The notes below the pieces were generated by a model. That model was not told the origin of the DNA and made no database searches. It was given only the letters and a program-made list of their open reading frames with translations. A DNA stretch of 64,000 bases from Devosia rhizoryzae (GTDB lineage: Bacteria; Pseudomonadota; Alphaproteobacteria; Rhizobiales; Devosiaceae), in the NCBI RefSeq assembly GCF_016698665.1, contig NZ_CP068046.1, positions 2,418,001 through 2,482,000 on the forward strand, read 5' to 3'. The position numbers and the translations under genes were made by a program. Positions 1 to 9,261 of the stretch are shown here, piece by piece. Numbering within the stretch: position 1 is the first letter of the stretch; each line of letters opens with the position of its first letter.

Positions 1-786
1 GGCCAGATCAGGCATGCTGCTCAACAGGCCCACCGTATAGGGATGGCTCGGATGCATAAGCACCTCATCCACCTTACCCTGCTCGACGATGGTGCCGGCA
101 TAGACAACCATGACGCGATGAGCGAGCCTGGCGACCACGCCCATGTCGTGGGTGATCAGAACGACGGCGAGATTCTCGTCGCGGCGCAGTTCATCCAAAA
201 TGTCGAGCACCTGGATTTGCACTGTAACGTCCAGCGCCGTGGTGGGCTCGTCGGCGATCAGCAGTTTCGGGCGGTTGGACAAGGCCATGGCGATCATGAC
301 GCGTTGCCGCATGCCACCGGACAGCTCGTGCGGATACATGTCGAGCCGTCGCCTTGCTTCGGGAATGCGTACACGCTCCAGCAACTGCAGCGCCCCACTG
401 CGCGCCGCCGCCATGTCCAGGCCGCGATGCAGCTCCAGCAATTCACACAACTGCGCCGCGACGGTCCGAAACGGATTGAGTGCCGTCATCGGGTCCTGGA
501 AGATATAGGAGATCTGTTGGCCGCGAATGCGGTTGAGCTGGCGCTCATCGAGGGAAAGCAGGTTCTGTCCGTTGAACAAAGCTTCCCCGGTCGCGTCGCC
601 ATTGGCTGCCAACAGGCCGCCCAGCGCCATGAATGTCTGGCTCTTGCCCGAGCCCGACTCCCCGACAACGCCCAGAACTTCACCAGCAGAGATGGAAAAG
701 CTGACATTATCGACGGCCAGAATGGGTGCAGATTGAGTCTGGAAGCGTATCGACAGGTTGCGGACGTCCAGCAATGGCTCACTCAC
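1..786 (-). CDS. ABC transporter ATP-binding protein, OppD/DppD family (partial)
   Basis: Nucleotide-binding subunit of a dipeptide/oligopeptide/nickel-type importer that powers uptake from the cytoplasmic face. Read from a GTG at 786, which follows a GGAGGAAAT ribosome site. Visible motifs are Walker A (GESGSGKS), a Q-loop in YIFQDPMTALNP, the signature LSGGMRQR, Walker B LLIADEPTTALD and the switch His in ITHDMG. The frame is open to base 1, so the C-terminus lies outside the window. It diverges from the permease/binding-protein operon starting at 995 and probably works with it; the second ATPase normal for this class (OppF-like) would lie further left. The family is certain, the substrate unknown. 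Confidence 0.93.
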   Translation of the reverse strand, partial: MSEPLLDVRNLSIRFQTQSAPILAVDNVSFSISAGEVLGVVGESGSGKSQTFMALGGLLAANGDATGEALFNGQNLLSLDERQLNRIRGQQISYIFQDPMTALNPFRTVAAQLCELLELHRGLDMAAARSGALQLLERVRIPEARRRLDMYPHELSGGMRQRVMIAMALSNRPKLLIADEPTTALDVTVQIQVLDILDELRRDENLAVVLITHDMGVVARLAHRVMVVYAGTIVEQGKVDEVLMHPSHPYTVGLLSSMPDLA

Positions 787-994
787 GGGTATTTCCTCCG
801 TGTCCGTCTTGCGCGGACTTCCATCCGATGAGAAGGCTAGCTTTGCAGGCCGTCGAATGTCAATCGCTCATGGTTAGATTTTGCTAAAATAGCGAATTCC
901 AAAGAAAATAGCTTGCGACATAAGAATGATTTATGGTTGTTTTGTCTAACAAATGGCGTTTCGGTAGCAAATCGAACGCCGCTGGAGGCTCCTG
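787..994. promoter_or_regulatory. Divergent intergenic promoter region of the first ABC cluster
   Basis: AT-rich 208-bp gap between the minus-strand ATPase and the plus-strand permease. It holds a short palindrome, ATTTT-gct-AAAAT (878-890), and a direct repeat AAAATAGC at 886-893 and 905-912. These are plausible operator or promoter elements for both divergent units, but no clear -35/-10 pair stands out and no regulator gene lies inside the window. Confidence 0.35.
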
Positions 995-1933
995 GTGTCG
1001 CTGTCCTTTTTCCTGGGAAAGCTGCTGCGTTTTATCCTGACCGTCTGGGCGGCGGCCACGCTGGTTTTCATTCTGCTGCGCATGACGGGTGATCCCGTGG
1101 CGGCGATGGTGCCGTCCGACGCGCCGCAGATCGTCATTGACCAGTACCGCGAACGCTTCGGCCTAGGCCAGCCTCTGCCCATACAATATATGGCATACCT
1201 GCGGGGGGTGCTGAGCGGCGATTTCGGCATTTCCTTCCGGACGGGCGGCAGTGCGTGGGAACTTGTTGCCCCGCGAATCGTCCCTACCCTGATCCTTACC
1301 GGCCTTTCGCTGCTTATGGCCCTGATCATTGGTATACCCGCCGGTATGGTCGCAGCCATGCGGCGCGGCGAGTTCGTCGACCGCTTCGTCATGGGCTTTT
1401 CGGTCTTCGGCTTCGCCATGCCCAACTTCTTCCTCGGCATCCTGCTGATCCTGCTCTTTACGCTCACCCTACGCGTGTTGCCGGCGGGCGGTTTTGAAAG
1501 TGCGCTCAGCCTGATCATGCCCGCGGTGACGCTCGGCCTGGCCACGGCAGGGTCGTACGCCCGCATGACACGCTCGGCGGTGCTTGAAGTTCTGTCGGCG
1601 CCCTTTATTCGCACCGCCAAGGCCAATGGCGTGCCACCCTTGCGGCGCATGACGCATCATGTCGCGCGCTCCATTCTCGTGCCGCTAGTCACACTGGCTG
1701 GCTTCAGTGTCGGATCGATGATCGCCGGGGCGGTGGTGATCGAGACGGTGTTCGCCTGGCCCGGCATCGGGCGGCTGCTGGTGACTTCGGTGACCGACCG
1801 CGATCTGGCGGTGGTGCAGCTGATCGTTATTCTGGCGGCTTCGACCATGGCGCTGTCGAATATGATCGTCGATCTGCTCTATGGCTGGCTTGATCCCCGG
1901 ATCGGCACCAAGCGTCGTTCGGGAGCAATGTGA
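995..1933 (+). CDS. ABC transporter permease, DppB/OppB family
   Basis: First membrane subunit of a peptide/nickel-type importer, 312 residues, GTG start after GGAGGC. The N-terminal helix (FLGKLLRFILTVWAAATLVFILLR), the RERFGLGQPLPIQY segment and about six transmembrane segments are typical of DppB. The EAA-like cytoplasmic loop that docks to the ATPase lies around FIRTAKANGVPPLRRM. It is followed with no gap by the DppC-type permease at 1933, so the two are translationally coupled. The transported compound cannot be read from the permease; the downstream enzymes suggest an amino-acid-like or cyclic nitrogenous substrate. Confidence 0.93.
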   Translation: MSLSFFLGKLLRFILTVWAAATLVFILLRMTGDPVAAMVPSDAPQIVIDQYRERFGLGQPLPIQYMAYLRGVLSGDFGISFRTGGSAWELVAPRIVPTLILTGLSLLMALIIGIPAGMVAAMRRGEFVDRFVMGFSVFGFAMPNFFLGILLILLFTLTLRVLPAGGFESALSLIMPAVTLGLATAGSYARMTRSAVLEVLSAPFIRTAKANGVPPLRRMTHHVARSILVPLVTLAGFSVGSMIAGAVVIETVFAWPGIGRLLVTSVTDRDLAVVQLIVILAASTMALSNMIVDLLYGWLDPRIGTKRRSGAM

Positions 1934-2763
1934 TGCGTCGATGGAACCTGGGTGTCGTCGTGCCGGCTGTGATGCTTGGCCTGGTCGTGGCGTTTGCGGC
2001 CTTCGGCAATTTTCTCACGCCGTATCACTATGATGCCTCCAGCCTGCTGGACCGCAACATGCCGCCCATCTTTGCCGGTGGTGAGTGGGACCATCCCCTG
2101 GGCACGGACGGGCTGGGCCGGGACCTGCTGGCGCGTCTCGTCTTTGGCGCCCGCATCAGTATCGGCCTCGCTTTGGTCGGCACGATCATCAGCGCGGTTA
2201 TGGGCACGATGCTCGGCCTGCTGTCAGCACGCAGCGGCAAGGTGGTTGGCGGGTTTATCCTGGCGGTGATCGATCTTCAGGCAGCCGTGCCGTTCATCAT
2301 CATCGCGCTTGCCATCGTGGCCATCTTCGGCAATTCGCTCGCGCTCTTCGTCGTCGTTCTGGGCATCTATGGCTGGGAAAGCTATGCCCGCCTGGTGCGC
2401 GGCGGAGCGCTGTCGGCCCATACGCTGACCTTTGTGGAAGCCGCGCGGACCGTTGGTGTGTCGCCGCTCAATATCGACAGGCGCCACATTTTGCCCGCCG
2501 TCTTCAACATCGTCATCGTGCAGGCAACGCTCAATTTTCCGCAGACCATCCTGCTCGAAACCGGCCTCAGCTTTCTCGGCCTGGGCATTCAGCCGCCCTA
2601 TACCAGCCTTGGCCAGCTGCTGGGCGAAGGCCGCAACAGCCTGGCTCGCGCCTGGTGGCTGGCCGTCGTGCCGGGATCATTGATCTTTTTCACCACGTTG
2701 GCGGTGAGCCTGCTCGGTGACGCATTGCGCGACCGGCTGGATCCGACCCTGCGCCGAACCTAG
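1933..2763 (+). CDS. ABC transporter permease, DppC/OppC family
   Basis: Second permease subunit, 276 residues from the ATG at 1933. That ATG overlaps the stop of the preceding gene (TGATG); a GTG three bases upstream is the alternative. The DppC signature GGEWDHPLGTDGLGRD follows the first membrane segment. The coupling loop is YARLVRGGALSAHTL...EAARTVGVS, and the C-terminal ETGLSFLGLGIQPP is characteristic. It pairs with the upstream permease and the binding protein at 2823. Confidence 0.93.
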   Translation: MRRWNLGVVVPAVMLGLVVAFAAFGNFLTPYHYDASSLLDRNMPPIFAGGEWDHPLGTDGLGRDLLARLVFGARISIGLALVGTIISAVMGTMLGLLSARSGKVVGGFILAVIDLQAAVPFIIIALAIVAIFGNSLALFVVVLGIYGWESYARLVRGGALSAHTLTFVEAARTVGVSPLNIDRRHILPAVFNIVIVQATLNFPQTILLETGLSFLGLGIQPPYTSLGQLLGEGRNSLARAWWLAVVPGSLIFFTTLAVSLLGDALRDRLDPTLRRT

Positions 2764-2822
2764 CCGATCAACACGATTTCGCATGCAAGCAGATTGCAAT
2801 TTAGGAGGAGGAAAGTACTGAA

Positions 2823-4394
2823 ATGCGTAAGTTAATCTCCACATTGGCGATCGCCGCCATGACGATGCTGGCCACCAGCGTCGTCGCGCAGGAGGCCGAG
2901 CGCCCCGACCTGACAGTCGCGGTCAATGGTCTCTATCGCAGCCTCGAGCCGATCGATGGCAATTCCACCAATTCGTTGCGCATCATGAGCAGCATCTATG
3001 ATGCGATCATCACGCGGAACTGGGCGGAAGACCCCGAGGGCGCCACCCTTGCTCCGTCGGTAGTGACCGAATGGAAGCAGGTCGATGACCTGACCTGGCA
3101 GTTCACCATCCGCGACGGCGTCAAGTTCCACAATGGCGAGACGATGACGGCCGAAGACGTGGCCTTCACGCTTTCCGAAGAACGCATCTGGGGCGAAGGT
3201 GCACTGGTCCCGGCCGGTACGCGCTACACGACTTCGTTCGCCTCGGTCGAGGCGATCGACGACAAGACCGTCGAGGTCAAGACCACGGTCGCCGACCCAG
3301 ACCTGCCCTACCGTTTCGTGACGCCGCTCGGCTATGTCGTGCCCAAGGATTATTACCTGAGCGTCGGCCCGGAAGTATTCGGCCAGAAGCCAATCGGCAC
3401 CGGCCCGTACAAGGTGGTCGAGTTCGATCAGGCCAGCCACGTCAAGCTTGAGGCGTTCGATGACTACTGGGGTGGCAAGCCGCCGCTGAAGTCCATCGAA
3501 TTCCGCATCGTGCCGGAGTTTTCCGCCCGCATCGCCGGCATGGTTGCCGGGCAGTTCGACATCATGGTCAACACCCCATTTGACGAGATCGAAACCGTCG
3601 AGGGTTATGAAGGCCTGAACTATGTCAGCCGCCCTGCCGATGGCTACATCATGCTGGCCTACAATACGCTCGACCTGCCCGAATTCGGGCCGAACCCGGT
3701 CGCCAACGTCAACCTGCGCTATGCCATGACCGCCGCGATCGACCGCGACGCACTGGTCGAGGCGCTGTGGGGCGATTCCAGCTACAGCCCGGCGCCATTC
3801 AACTTCCCGGATACGCCGGAATTCTACGACCCTGAAGCCCGCCCGCTGATCGAGTATGATCTCGACGCGGCGCGCGACTACCTCTCCAAGGCCAACTACA
3901 ACGGCGAAGAAGTCGTCATCAACGTCGTGCGCGGCGCCTATCCGAACTTTGACCTGGCGGTCGAGTTCATGGCCGAGCAGTGGCGGAACCTCGGCATCAA
4001 CGTCAAGCTCAACATCGTTGACAGCTGGCCACTGGCCCTCAAGCACCCGTTCGGTCTGTTGAACATGTCTATGTCGGTCGTGTTTGACGGCACCCCAACC
4101 CGCGCCATCTGGGGCTTCTGGGGCCCGGATTCTGCCCGCGCCACCCGCGCCGATGACCGCAGCTGGACGCCGCCTGCCGACTTCGTGGCGCTCGGCGAAA
4201 AGTATCTGGCCGAAAGTGATCGCGCCGAAAAGGTCAAGATCTTCCGCCAGATGGTTGCCATCTGGGAGCGCGAACAGCCTGCCCTGATGCTGTGGCGGAA
4301 CGTGGTGAACTGGGTTATTTCCGACAAGTACACCTGGACCACCATCAACAACGACGCCATGCTCTTCGGACCTGGCTTCATCTCGGTCAACTGA
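2823..4394 (+). CDS. ABC transporter substrate-binding protein, SBP_bac_5 family
   Basis: Periplasmic receptor of the adjacent DppBC-type permease, 523 residues, with a strong AGGAGGAGG site at 2802. Residues 1-22 form a Sec signal peptide ending AxA (VVAQ). The mature part carries the family pattern: LAPSVVTEWKQVDDLTWQFTIRD near 75-97, VKFHNGETMTAEDVAFTL, and KPIGTGPYKVVEF. The length is normal for peptide/nickel/opine binding proteins. A strong stem-loop follows it before the enzyme genes. It sits between permeases and catabolic enzymes, which suggests dedicated uptake of the compound those enzymes degrade; the ligand is unknown. Confidence 0.93.
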   Translation: MRKLISTLAIAAMTMLATSVVAQEAERPDLTVAVNGLYRSLEPIDGNSTNSLRIMSSIYDAIITRNWAEDPEGATLAPSVVTEWKQVDDLTWQFTIRDGVKFHNGETMTAEDVAFTLSEERIWGEGALVPAGTRYTTSFASVEAIDDKTVEVKTTVADPDLPYRFVTPLGYVVPKDYYLSVGPEVFGQKPIGTGPYKVVEFDQASHVKLEAFDDYWGGKPPLKSIEFRIVPEFSARIAGMVAGQFDIMVNTPFDEIETVEGYEGLNYVSRPADGYIMLAYNTLDLPEFGPNPVANVNLRYAMTAAIDRDALVEALWGDSSYSPAPFNFPDTPEFYDPEARPLIEYDLDAARDYLSKANYNGEEVVINVVRGAYPNFDLAVEFMAEQWRNLGINVKLNIVDSWPLALKHPFGLLNMSMSVVFDGTPTRAIWGFWGPDSARATRADDRSWTPPADFVALGEKYLAESDRAEKVKIFRQMVAIWEREQPALMLWRNVVNWVISDKYTWTTINNDAMLFGPGFISVN

Positions 4395-4400
4395 CCGCAC

Positions 4401-4432
4401 ATTGGCGCGGCGGCGATAATCGCCGCGCCAAT
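4401..4432 (+). other. Stem-loop between binding protein and enzyme genes
   Basis: Perfect 12-bp inverted repeat (4401-4412 with 4421-4432, 8-nt loop) just after the binding-protein stop. There is no T-run, so it is more likely an mRNA 3' stabiliser or partial terminator that keeps binding-protein transcript levels above those of the downstream enzymes. This role is inferred from position and structure. Confidence 0.55.
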
Positions 4433-4486
4433 CGCCCGGCGCCAAATGGCGCCCCCACTTCCAGCTTCAGCATCGGTAGCAGCAAC

Positions 4487-5647
4487 ATGTCTGAGCATGT
4501 CACGAACCGTCATTGCCAGGCGAAGGCCTGGTCGCAGAACGCGATCCACATTCTGGAGGCGGAGGGGCGCCGGACGGCGGACTCGCACCTGTGTTCCGTG
4601 CACCTTGCCGGCTTTTCGGGCATCGATGTCTATTTCAAGGATGAATCCATCCATCCAACCGGTAGCCTGAAGCACCGCCTTGCCCGCTCGCTGCTGCTCT
4701 ATGGCATCTGCAACGGTCAGATCCGCAGCGATACCGTGCTGGTGGAGGCCTCTTCCGGCTCAACGGCCGTCAGCGAAGCTTACTACGCGCGTTTGCTCGG
4801 GCTTAAATTTTACGCCGTGCTCCCCCGCAACACCAGCAAGAGCAAGGTCGAGGCGATACGCCAGCATGGCGGCCTCTGCCACTTCGTTGACGAGCCCGCC
4901 ACCATCTATGATGAGGCGGCGCGGCTGGCAGATCGGGAATGCGGCTATTTTCTCGACCAGTTCGCTTATGCCGAGCGCGCCACCGATTGGCGCGGCAACA
5001 ACAACATCGCCGAATCCATCCTGAACCAGCTGTCGCTCGAGCCCCACCCGGTTCCGCAATGGATCGTCATGGGTGCCGGCACGGGCGGCACGTCGGCAAC
5101 TCTGGGGCGCTACATCCTGTATCGGGGCCTTGCGACCCGCCTTTGCGTCCCCGACCCGGAATATTCCGCCTTCTACGAGGGCTGGCGCGACTGCGATCCG
5201 AATTCCGTCTCGCTGCGCGCGTCGCGGATCGAGGGCATCGGCCGGCCCCGAGTTGAGCCATCGTTTATCGGCAATGTTGTGGACGCCATGCTCAAGGTCC
5301 CCGATGCCGCCTCCATCGCGGCATGCCGCGTCCTCTCAGGCCTGCTGTCGCGGCGCGTCGGCGGATCGACCGGTACCAACTTCATTGGCGTCCTGTGGGC
5401 GGCTGCCGAAATGAAGCAGCGCGGCGAGACCGGCTCGATCGCCAGTGTGATCTGCGATTCTGGTGAGCGCTATGCCGACAGCTATTTCGACGACGACTGG
5501 CTGTCGGCACAGGGCATCGACATCACCCATCCCACTGAACTGATCGAACGGGCGGTCTCGACCGGCGAGCTGTCACCCGACCTGTTTCTGGCGCAGCGGC
5601 AGCGCGGCGACACCGATACGCCAAAACTGCATCGGCAGCACGCATGA
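4487..5647 (+). CDS. PLP-dependent enzyme, cysteine synthase / cysteine desulfhydrase-like
   Basis: Fold-type II PLP enzyme of 386 residues from the ATG at 4487; an in-frame extension upstream overlaps the previous gene and is not needed. Visible features are the Schiff-base lysine in HPTGSLKHR (Lys62), the substrate loop ASSGSTAVSEAYYA (88-101) and the phosphate-binding GAGTGGT (196-202). The N- and C-termini are longer than in CysK and resemble the family annotated as PLP-dependent cysteine synthase family/L-cysteine desulfhydrase. It overlaps the next gene by 4 bases (ATGA). In this cluster it may catalyse a beta-elimination or ammonia-lyase step on the imported compound; the exact substrate is not deducible. 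Confidence 0.82.
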   Translation: MSEHVTNRHCQAKAWSQNAIHILEAEGRRTADSHLCSVHLAGFSGIDVYFKDESIHPTGSLKHRLARSLLLYGICNGQIRSDTVLVEASSGSTAVSEAYYARLLGLKFYAVLPRNTSKSKVEAIRQHGGLCHFVDEPATIYDEAARLADRECGYFLDQFAYAERATDWRGNNNIAESILNQLSLEPHPVPQWIVMGAGTGGTSATLGRYILYRGLATRLCVPDPEYSAFYEGWRDCDPNSVSLRASRIEGIGRPRVEPSFIGNVVDAMLKVPDAASIAACRVLSGLLSRRVGGSTGTNFIGVLWAAAEMKQRGETGSIASVICDSGERYADSYFDDDWLSAQGIDITHPTELIERAVSTGELSPDLFLAQRQRGDTDTPKLHRQHA

Positions 5648-6450
5648 GCTCCAACGTCTCTGGCACGACAACCGTCATCCCCATGGTTGGGCATCCTGTA
5701 CAGCAGGTCCACATGCCTGGCGTGATCAATGACCGCTTTCGGGACAAGCGCATCGATGCGGTCATGGTGCCGATGGATATTCTGCCCGAAGCCTTGCCGC
5801 ATTTTGCCGGGCTTCTGCGCTCGGCGGGCAATATTCCGGGCGCTGTCATTACCCTCCCGCACAAGGTGGCAATGGCGGGTCTTGCCGACAGGCTGACACC
5901 ACGAGCACACCTGCTAGGCGCCGCCAACGTGGTCAGTCGGCAGGACGACGGCACACTGCTGGCCGATATGCTGGACGGCTCTGGCATGATCGGCGCGCTG
6001 TCGGCCGACAACGTGCCGATCAACGGTCAGCAATGCTGGGTGATCGGAGCAGGCGCTGCGGGCAGTGCGATAGCGCTGGCTCTCGCCGAAGCGGGCGCCG
6101 CCGAGGTCTGGATTTCGGATCTCGATGCCGCGAAGGCCAGCGCCATCGCCGCACGTTTTGCGACTGCGGGCCACAACATCATTGCCGGCGAGCCAGGCGG
6201 ACTCGAGGTGATCAGCCTCGTCGTCAATGCCACGACGGCCGGCATGGGCGGCGTTGGATCGGCATTGCCCTCACAATCCCTGGCTGTGCTGCCAGCACGG
6301 TGCTGCATTGCCGATGTCGTCACCAAGCCGAATGACACACCGCTTTTGCGGGCCGCGCGAGACAGAGGCCTGCGCACCATTTCCGGCGACGCGATGGCCG
6401 AGGCCCAAACCAACGACGTGGCACGCTTCATGGGGTACCAAATTGACTGA
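5644..6450 (+). CDS. Shikimate dehydrogenase-like NAD(P)-dependent oxidoreductase
   Basis: 268-residue protein with the AroE two-domain layout. The N-terminal substrate domain has MVGHPVQQVHMP, the catalytic-type lysine in VITLPHK and an ADMLDGSGM segment matching the AroE NTDxxG region. The C-terminal Rossmann domain has GAGAAGSAIALALAEAGA. The AroE segment for shikimate binding (SxS) is replaced by QQVHMP, so the substrate is probably not shikimate. The start overlaps the upstream stop (ATGA), and its end overlaps the TTG of the next gene. It likely belongs to the quinate/shikimate-dehydrogenase-like catabolic paralogues found in transporter operons. Confidence 0.8.
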   Translation: MSSNVSGTTTVIPMVGHPVQQVHMPGVINDRFRDKRIDAVMVPMDILPEALPHFAGLLRSAGNIPGAVITLPHKVAMAGLADRLTPRAHLLGAANVVSRQDDGTLLADMLDGSGMIGALSADNVPINGQQCWVIGAGAAGSAIALALAEAGAAEVWISDLDAAKASAIAARFATAGHNIIAGEPGGLEVISLVVNATTAGMGGVGSALPSQSLAVLPARCCIADVVTKPNDTPLLRAARDRGLRTISGDAMAEAQTNDVARFMGYQID

Positions 6451-7705
6451 GCAGCACTACGATGTGATCGTTGTTGGTGGAGGGTCAGCCGGCATAGCCG
6501 CCGCCGTTGGCGCCAGCCGGTCGGGTGCAAGGACGCTCCTGGTCGAACGCTACGGATTTCTCGGCGGCGCGGCGACGTCTTCCAATGTGCTGGCCTACTG
6601 CGGCTTCTGGACCAGTGCCACCAAGCCCATCATGGGTGTCAGGGGCGTGGGCGCGAGCGTGCTCGAAGCGCTCGATGCGCTTGGTGCCAATGCCGAACCG
6701 CAGCGTAACCGCACCGGAAACTGGATCGTGATGATCGACCCCGAAGCCGTCAAGCATGCACTCGATAAGGTGGTCGCTGACGCTGGCGTGGACGTTCTAA
6801 CCCACACCCGGCTTGTTCAGGCCGCAAACTCGAACGGCGTCCTTCAGGCGGTCACCTTGCAGGATCACGCCGGGCCGAGACAATACAGCGCCAATGCGTT
6901 TGTCGATGCGAGTGGGGATGCTGACCTTGTGCGCCTCGCCGGGGGCAGCGTGGCTGATCGGGACAAGTCCATCGATGAGCGATCCCCCGGCTCGTTTCCC
7001 GTACGGATCGGGGGCGTTGGAGAAGGCACCTGGGACCGCCAAGAGGTCGCCAACTGTCTCGACGGCATCAATGTCGAATATGCTGACGCCCGCATCCGTG
7101 CGGGCGGCGGCGGCCTCTTCAAGCTGCACGAATCCGGCGACCTTTGGTGGTTGGGCATCGACATGCTCACAGATGGGCTGACCGGCGAATCCCTGACCCG
7201 CGCCGAAACCGTCGGGCGGGACCTCGCTTGGCGCTCGGTGGCCCGGCTGAAAGATGCCGTACCTGCATTCGAGCATGCCTATATCGTGGCAACCGGGCCT
7301 CAGGCGGGCATCCGAGAATCGGGTCCGGCCAAGCCACTGGCAGCCATAAGCGGGGACGATGTGCTGAACGGCAGGCTGCGGGACGACGGCATTGCCTGTG
7401 GCTGCTGGCCGTCCGAAGTCCATAAAGGTCTTTCGGGCGCAACCTACCGGCAGATTGGCGGCGACGGCTATTACCATATTCCGCTCGACAGCCTGCGCCA
7501 GCGCGAGCTTGAGAATGTCTGGCTGGGCGGCCGGGTTATTGGGTGTGCAGACGACATTGCCTATGGGTCGCTGCGTGTCATGGGAACGGCCTTCGCCACT
7601 GGCCATGCCGCCGGCGTCGCGGCCGCCTTTAGTGCGGAACTCAGGGGGAAGGTGCAGTTTGCTCAAGTGCGTCAGCGATTAGTCGACCAAGGCGCCTTTC
7701 TTTAG
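6443..7705 (+). CDS. FAD-dependent oxidoreductase (FAD_oxidored family)
   Basis: 420-residue flavoprotein. The start is taken as the TTG at 6443, overlapping the preceding stop by 8 bases, because the dinucleotide-binding motif VIVVGGGSAGIAAA begins only nine residues later. A second FAD motif, VDASGDADLVRLAG, is typical of the PF12831 group. The C-terminal region (VWLGGRVIGCADDIAYGSLRVMGT...GHAAGVAAA) closes the FAD site. There is no membrane segment, so it is probably cytoplasmic. It is last in the operon that starts at 995 and presumably oxidises or dehydrogenates an intermediate of the same pathway. Confidence 0.85.
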   Translation: MTEQHYDVIVVGGGSAGIAAAVGASRSGARTLLVERYGFLGGAATSSNVLAYCGFWTSATKPIMGVRGVGASVLEALDALGANAEPQRNRTGNWIVMIDPEAVKHALDKVVADAGVDVLTHTRLVQAANSNGVLQAVTLQDHAGPRQYSANAFVDASGDADLVRLAGGSVADRDKSIDERSPGSFPVRIGGVGEGTWDRQEVANCLDGINVEYADARIRAGGGGLFKLHESGDLWWLGIDMLTDGLTGESLTRAETVGRDLAWRSVARLKDAVPAFEHAYIVATGPQAGIRESGPAKPLAAISGDDVLNGRLRDDGIACGCWPSEVHKGLSGATYRQIGGDGYYHIPLDSLRQRELENVWLGGRVIGCADDIAYGSLRVMGTAFATGHAAGVAAAFSAELRGKVQFAQVRQRLVDQGAFL

Positions 7706-7937
7706 GGTTGCTTGCCCACCTCACCACTACCCCGCCAGACCTACGAACGGCAGCCTTCAAGACCACCTCCTAAAAGCTAAAAACGTCTCAATCGGGGTCG
7801 GGAGCCACCCCTAGTTCATCGCCCGTTGAGCGGCAGCTAATCGAGCGTCATTTTCCAAAACCTGCCATTCCGCTTCCGGCCCCAAAGACGACGCGCCGGT
7901 CGTCAGTTCACACTTATATTCTGAACGGTTTGCAGTT

Positions 7938-8014
<77 letters not shown>

Positions 8015-8204
8015 ATCTGAGCAGGCGGTGTTTGTCTGCCTCTTCTCTCTAGCCAAGGCTTTCGCAGCGCGCAACATGCAAACTTTTGCGAATGAGCTAA
8101 GCGCCTATCTAGACCAATGTGACCGCCCAACGACTCCGCACAGTTTGCCATGGCTGCCAGCCCCATGGACAAGATGAGCGGACGGAGATGATCTTTTGGG
8201 AAGA

Positions 8205-8280
8205 TGGTGCCCAGAGCCGGAATCGAACCAGCGACACGCGGATTTTCAATCCGCTGCTCTACCAACTGAGCTATCTGGGC
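8205..8280 (-). tRNA. tRNA-Phe (anticodon GAA)
   Basis: Minus-strand cloverleaf. Acceptor GCCCAGA pairs with TCTGGGC, the D-arm is TAGCTCAGTTGGTAGAGCA, anticodon stem CGGAT/ATCCG carries loop TGAAAAT with anticodon GAA, and the T-arm has GTTCGATTC. The 3' ACCA is encoded. Confidence 0.95.
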
Positions 8281-8443
8281 ATCGGGCGTTTGCAGCGGAG
8301 TGCTGCAAGCCACGGGCCTTATAGGGGAAGGGTTTTTGCCGTGCAAGCGGGAAAAGGTGGTGTGGATAAGGTCATCCTTCACTCCGCGTGTGTGGCCCCA
8401 TCCCACCCTCGGTTCTTCTCCCAAGGGGACAGAGGCGACAAGG

Positions 8444-8614
8444 TCAAAACTGATCTTCGTCCTTGTCATCGCCGGGTTCGTCTTCCTTGGCGGGGATGAC
8501 ATAGGTGCCGCTTAGCCAGCGGTTAAGGTCCACGTCGGCGCAACGTTTGGAGCAGAAGGGCTTGAACTTCTCAACCGTCGGCTTGCCGCAGATGGGGCAC
8601 TTTTTTTCGGCCAT
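8444..8614 (-). CDS. yacG: DNA gyrase inhibitor YacG, zinc-binding
   Basis: Small zinc protein of 56 residues. The motif CPICGKP...FCSKRCADVDLNRWLSGTYVIP gives the four zinc ligands CxxC and CxxxC followed by the invariant DLxRWLxxxYxIP. YacG binds gyrase and limits its activity. The ATG at 8614 overlaps the maf stop (ATGA), as usual in Hyphomicrobiales, so the pair is translationally coupled. The acidic tail (EDEPGDDKDEDQF) is typical. Confidence 0.95.
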   Translation of the reverse strand: MAEKKCPICGKPTVEKFKPFCSKRCADVDLNRWLSGTYVIPAKEDEPGDDKDEDQF

Positions 8615-9252
8615 CAGACGCCCGAAAGGGTGGACTGGTTGAGCCAGTTGAAGTGGACGGGGTAGCCCTCGCCGGCAAGAAGCTGGGTCACTTCGTTGAG
8701 CGGCAGGCCGACCACGGCGGAATAGGAGCCGGACATCTTGACGGCGAAAGAACCGGCAATGCCCTGGATGGCGTAGCCACCGGCCTTGTCGCGCCATTCG
8801 GCACTAGCGAGATAGGCTTCCATTTCCTTGTTGGAGAGGCGCTTGAAGCGGATACGGGTCTCGACCAGGCGATGGCGGCGGGCGCCGGAGGGGGTGATCA
8901 GGGTGACGCCGGTGAAGACGCGGTGCGAACGTCCGGAAAGCATGCGGAGGCAGTCGGATGCCTCTTCCATGGTCTCGGCCTTGGGCAGGATTCGCCGGCC
9001 GACGGCAACGACGGTATCGGCAGCAAGCACGAGCGCATTGGAGCCAAAGCCAGCAACGCGGGCCTTGTGCTGCGCCGTCAGAGCCTTGAGGTCGGCCAGG
9101 CGCTGCGCCAGCTTGCGCGGCAGTTCGCCCTTTTCTGGCGTTTCGTCGACATGAGCCGGCACCAGATGCTCGGGCTCAACGCCAATCTGGTTCAGCAAGG
9201 CGAGCCGACGCGGCGAGGCGGAGGCCAGGATCAGTTCGGGACGTCCGGCCAT
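8614..9252 (-). CDS. maf: Maf-like nucleotide pyrophosphatase
   Basis: 212-residue house-cleaning nucleotide pyrophosphatase, which hydrolyses non-canonical or canonical NTPs to NMP and PPi in the cytoplasm. The N-terminal [18 protein letters not shown] is the Maf P-loop-like signature. [10 protein letters not shown] holds the conserved Asp, and [11 protein letters not shown] and [26 protein letters not shown] follow in the usual order. It sits between infA and yacG in the conserved order. Maf proteins split into dTTP/UTP and m7GTP types; I did not assign one. Confidence 0.93.
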   Translation of the reverse strand: MAGRPELILASASPRRLALLNQIGVEPEHLVPAHVDETPEKGELPRKLAQRLADLKALTAQHKARVAGFGSNALVLAADTVVAVGRRILPKAETMEEASDCLRMLSGRSHRVFTGVTLITPSGARRHRLVETRIRFKRLSNKEMEAYLASAEWRDKAGGYAIQGIAGSFAVKMSGSYSAVVGLPLNEVTQLLAGEGYPVHFNWLNQSTLSGV

Positions 9253-9261
9253 CAGCTCAGA

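Noticed and set aside
43..831. Plus-strand frame at the left edge
   Set aside because: The minus strand encodes a complete set of ABC ATPase motifs over the same bases.
2832..4445. A 537-codon minus-strand frame opposite the SBP_bac_5 gene
   Set aside because: It shows no family motifs and mirrors the codon structure of the real binding protein.
4292..4486. Longer N-terminus for the PLP enzyme
   Set aside because: The extension overlaps the end of the binding-protein gene and the intergenic hairpin and has no family similarity.
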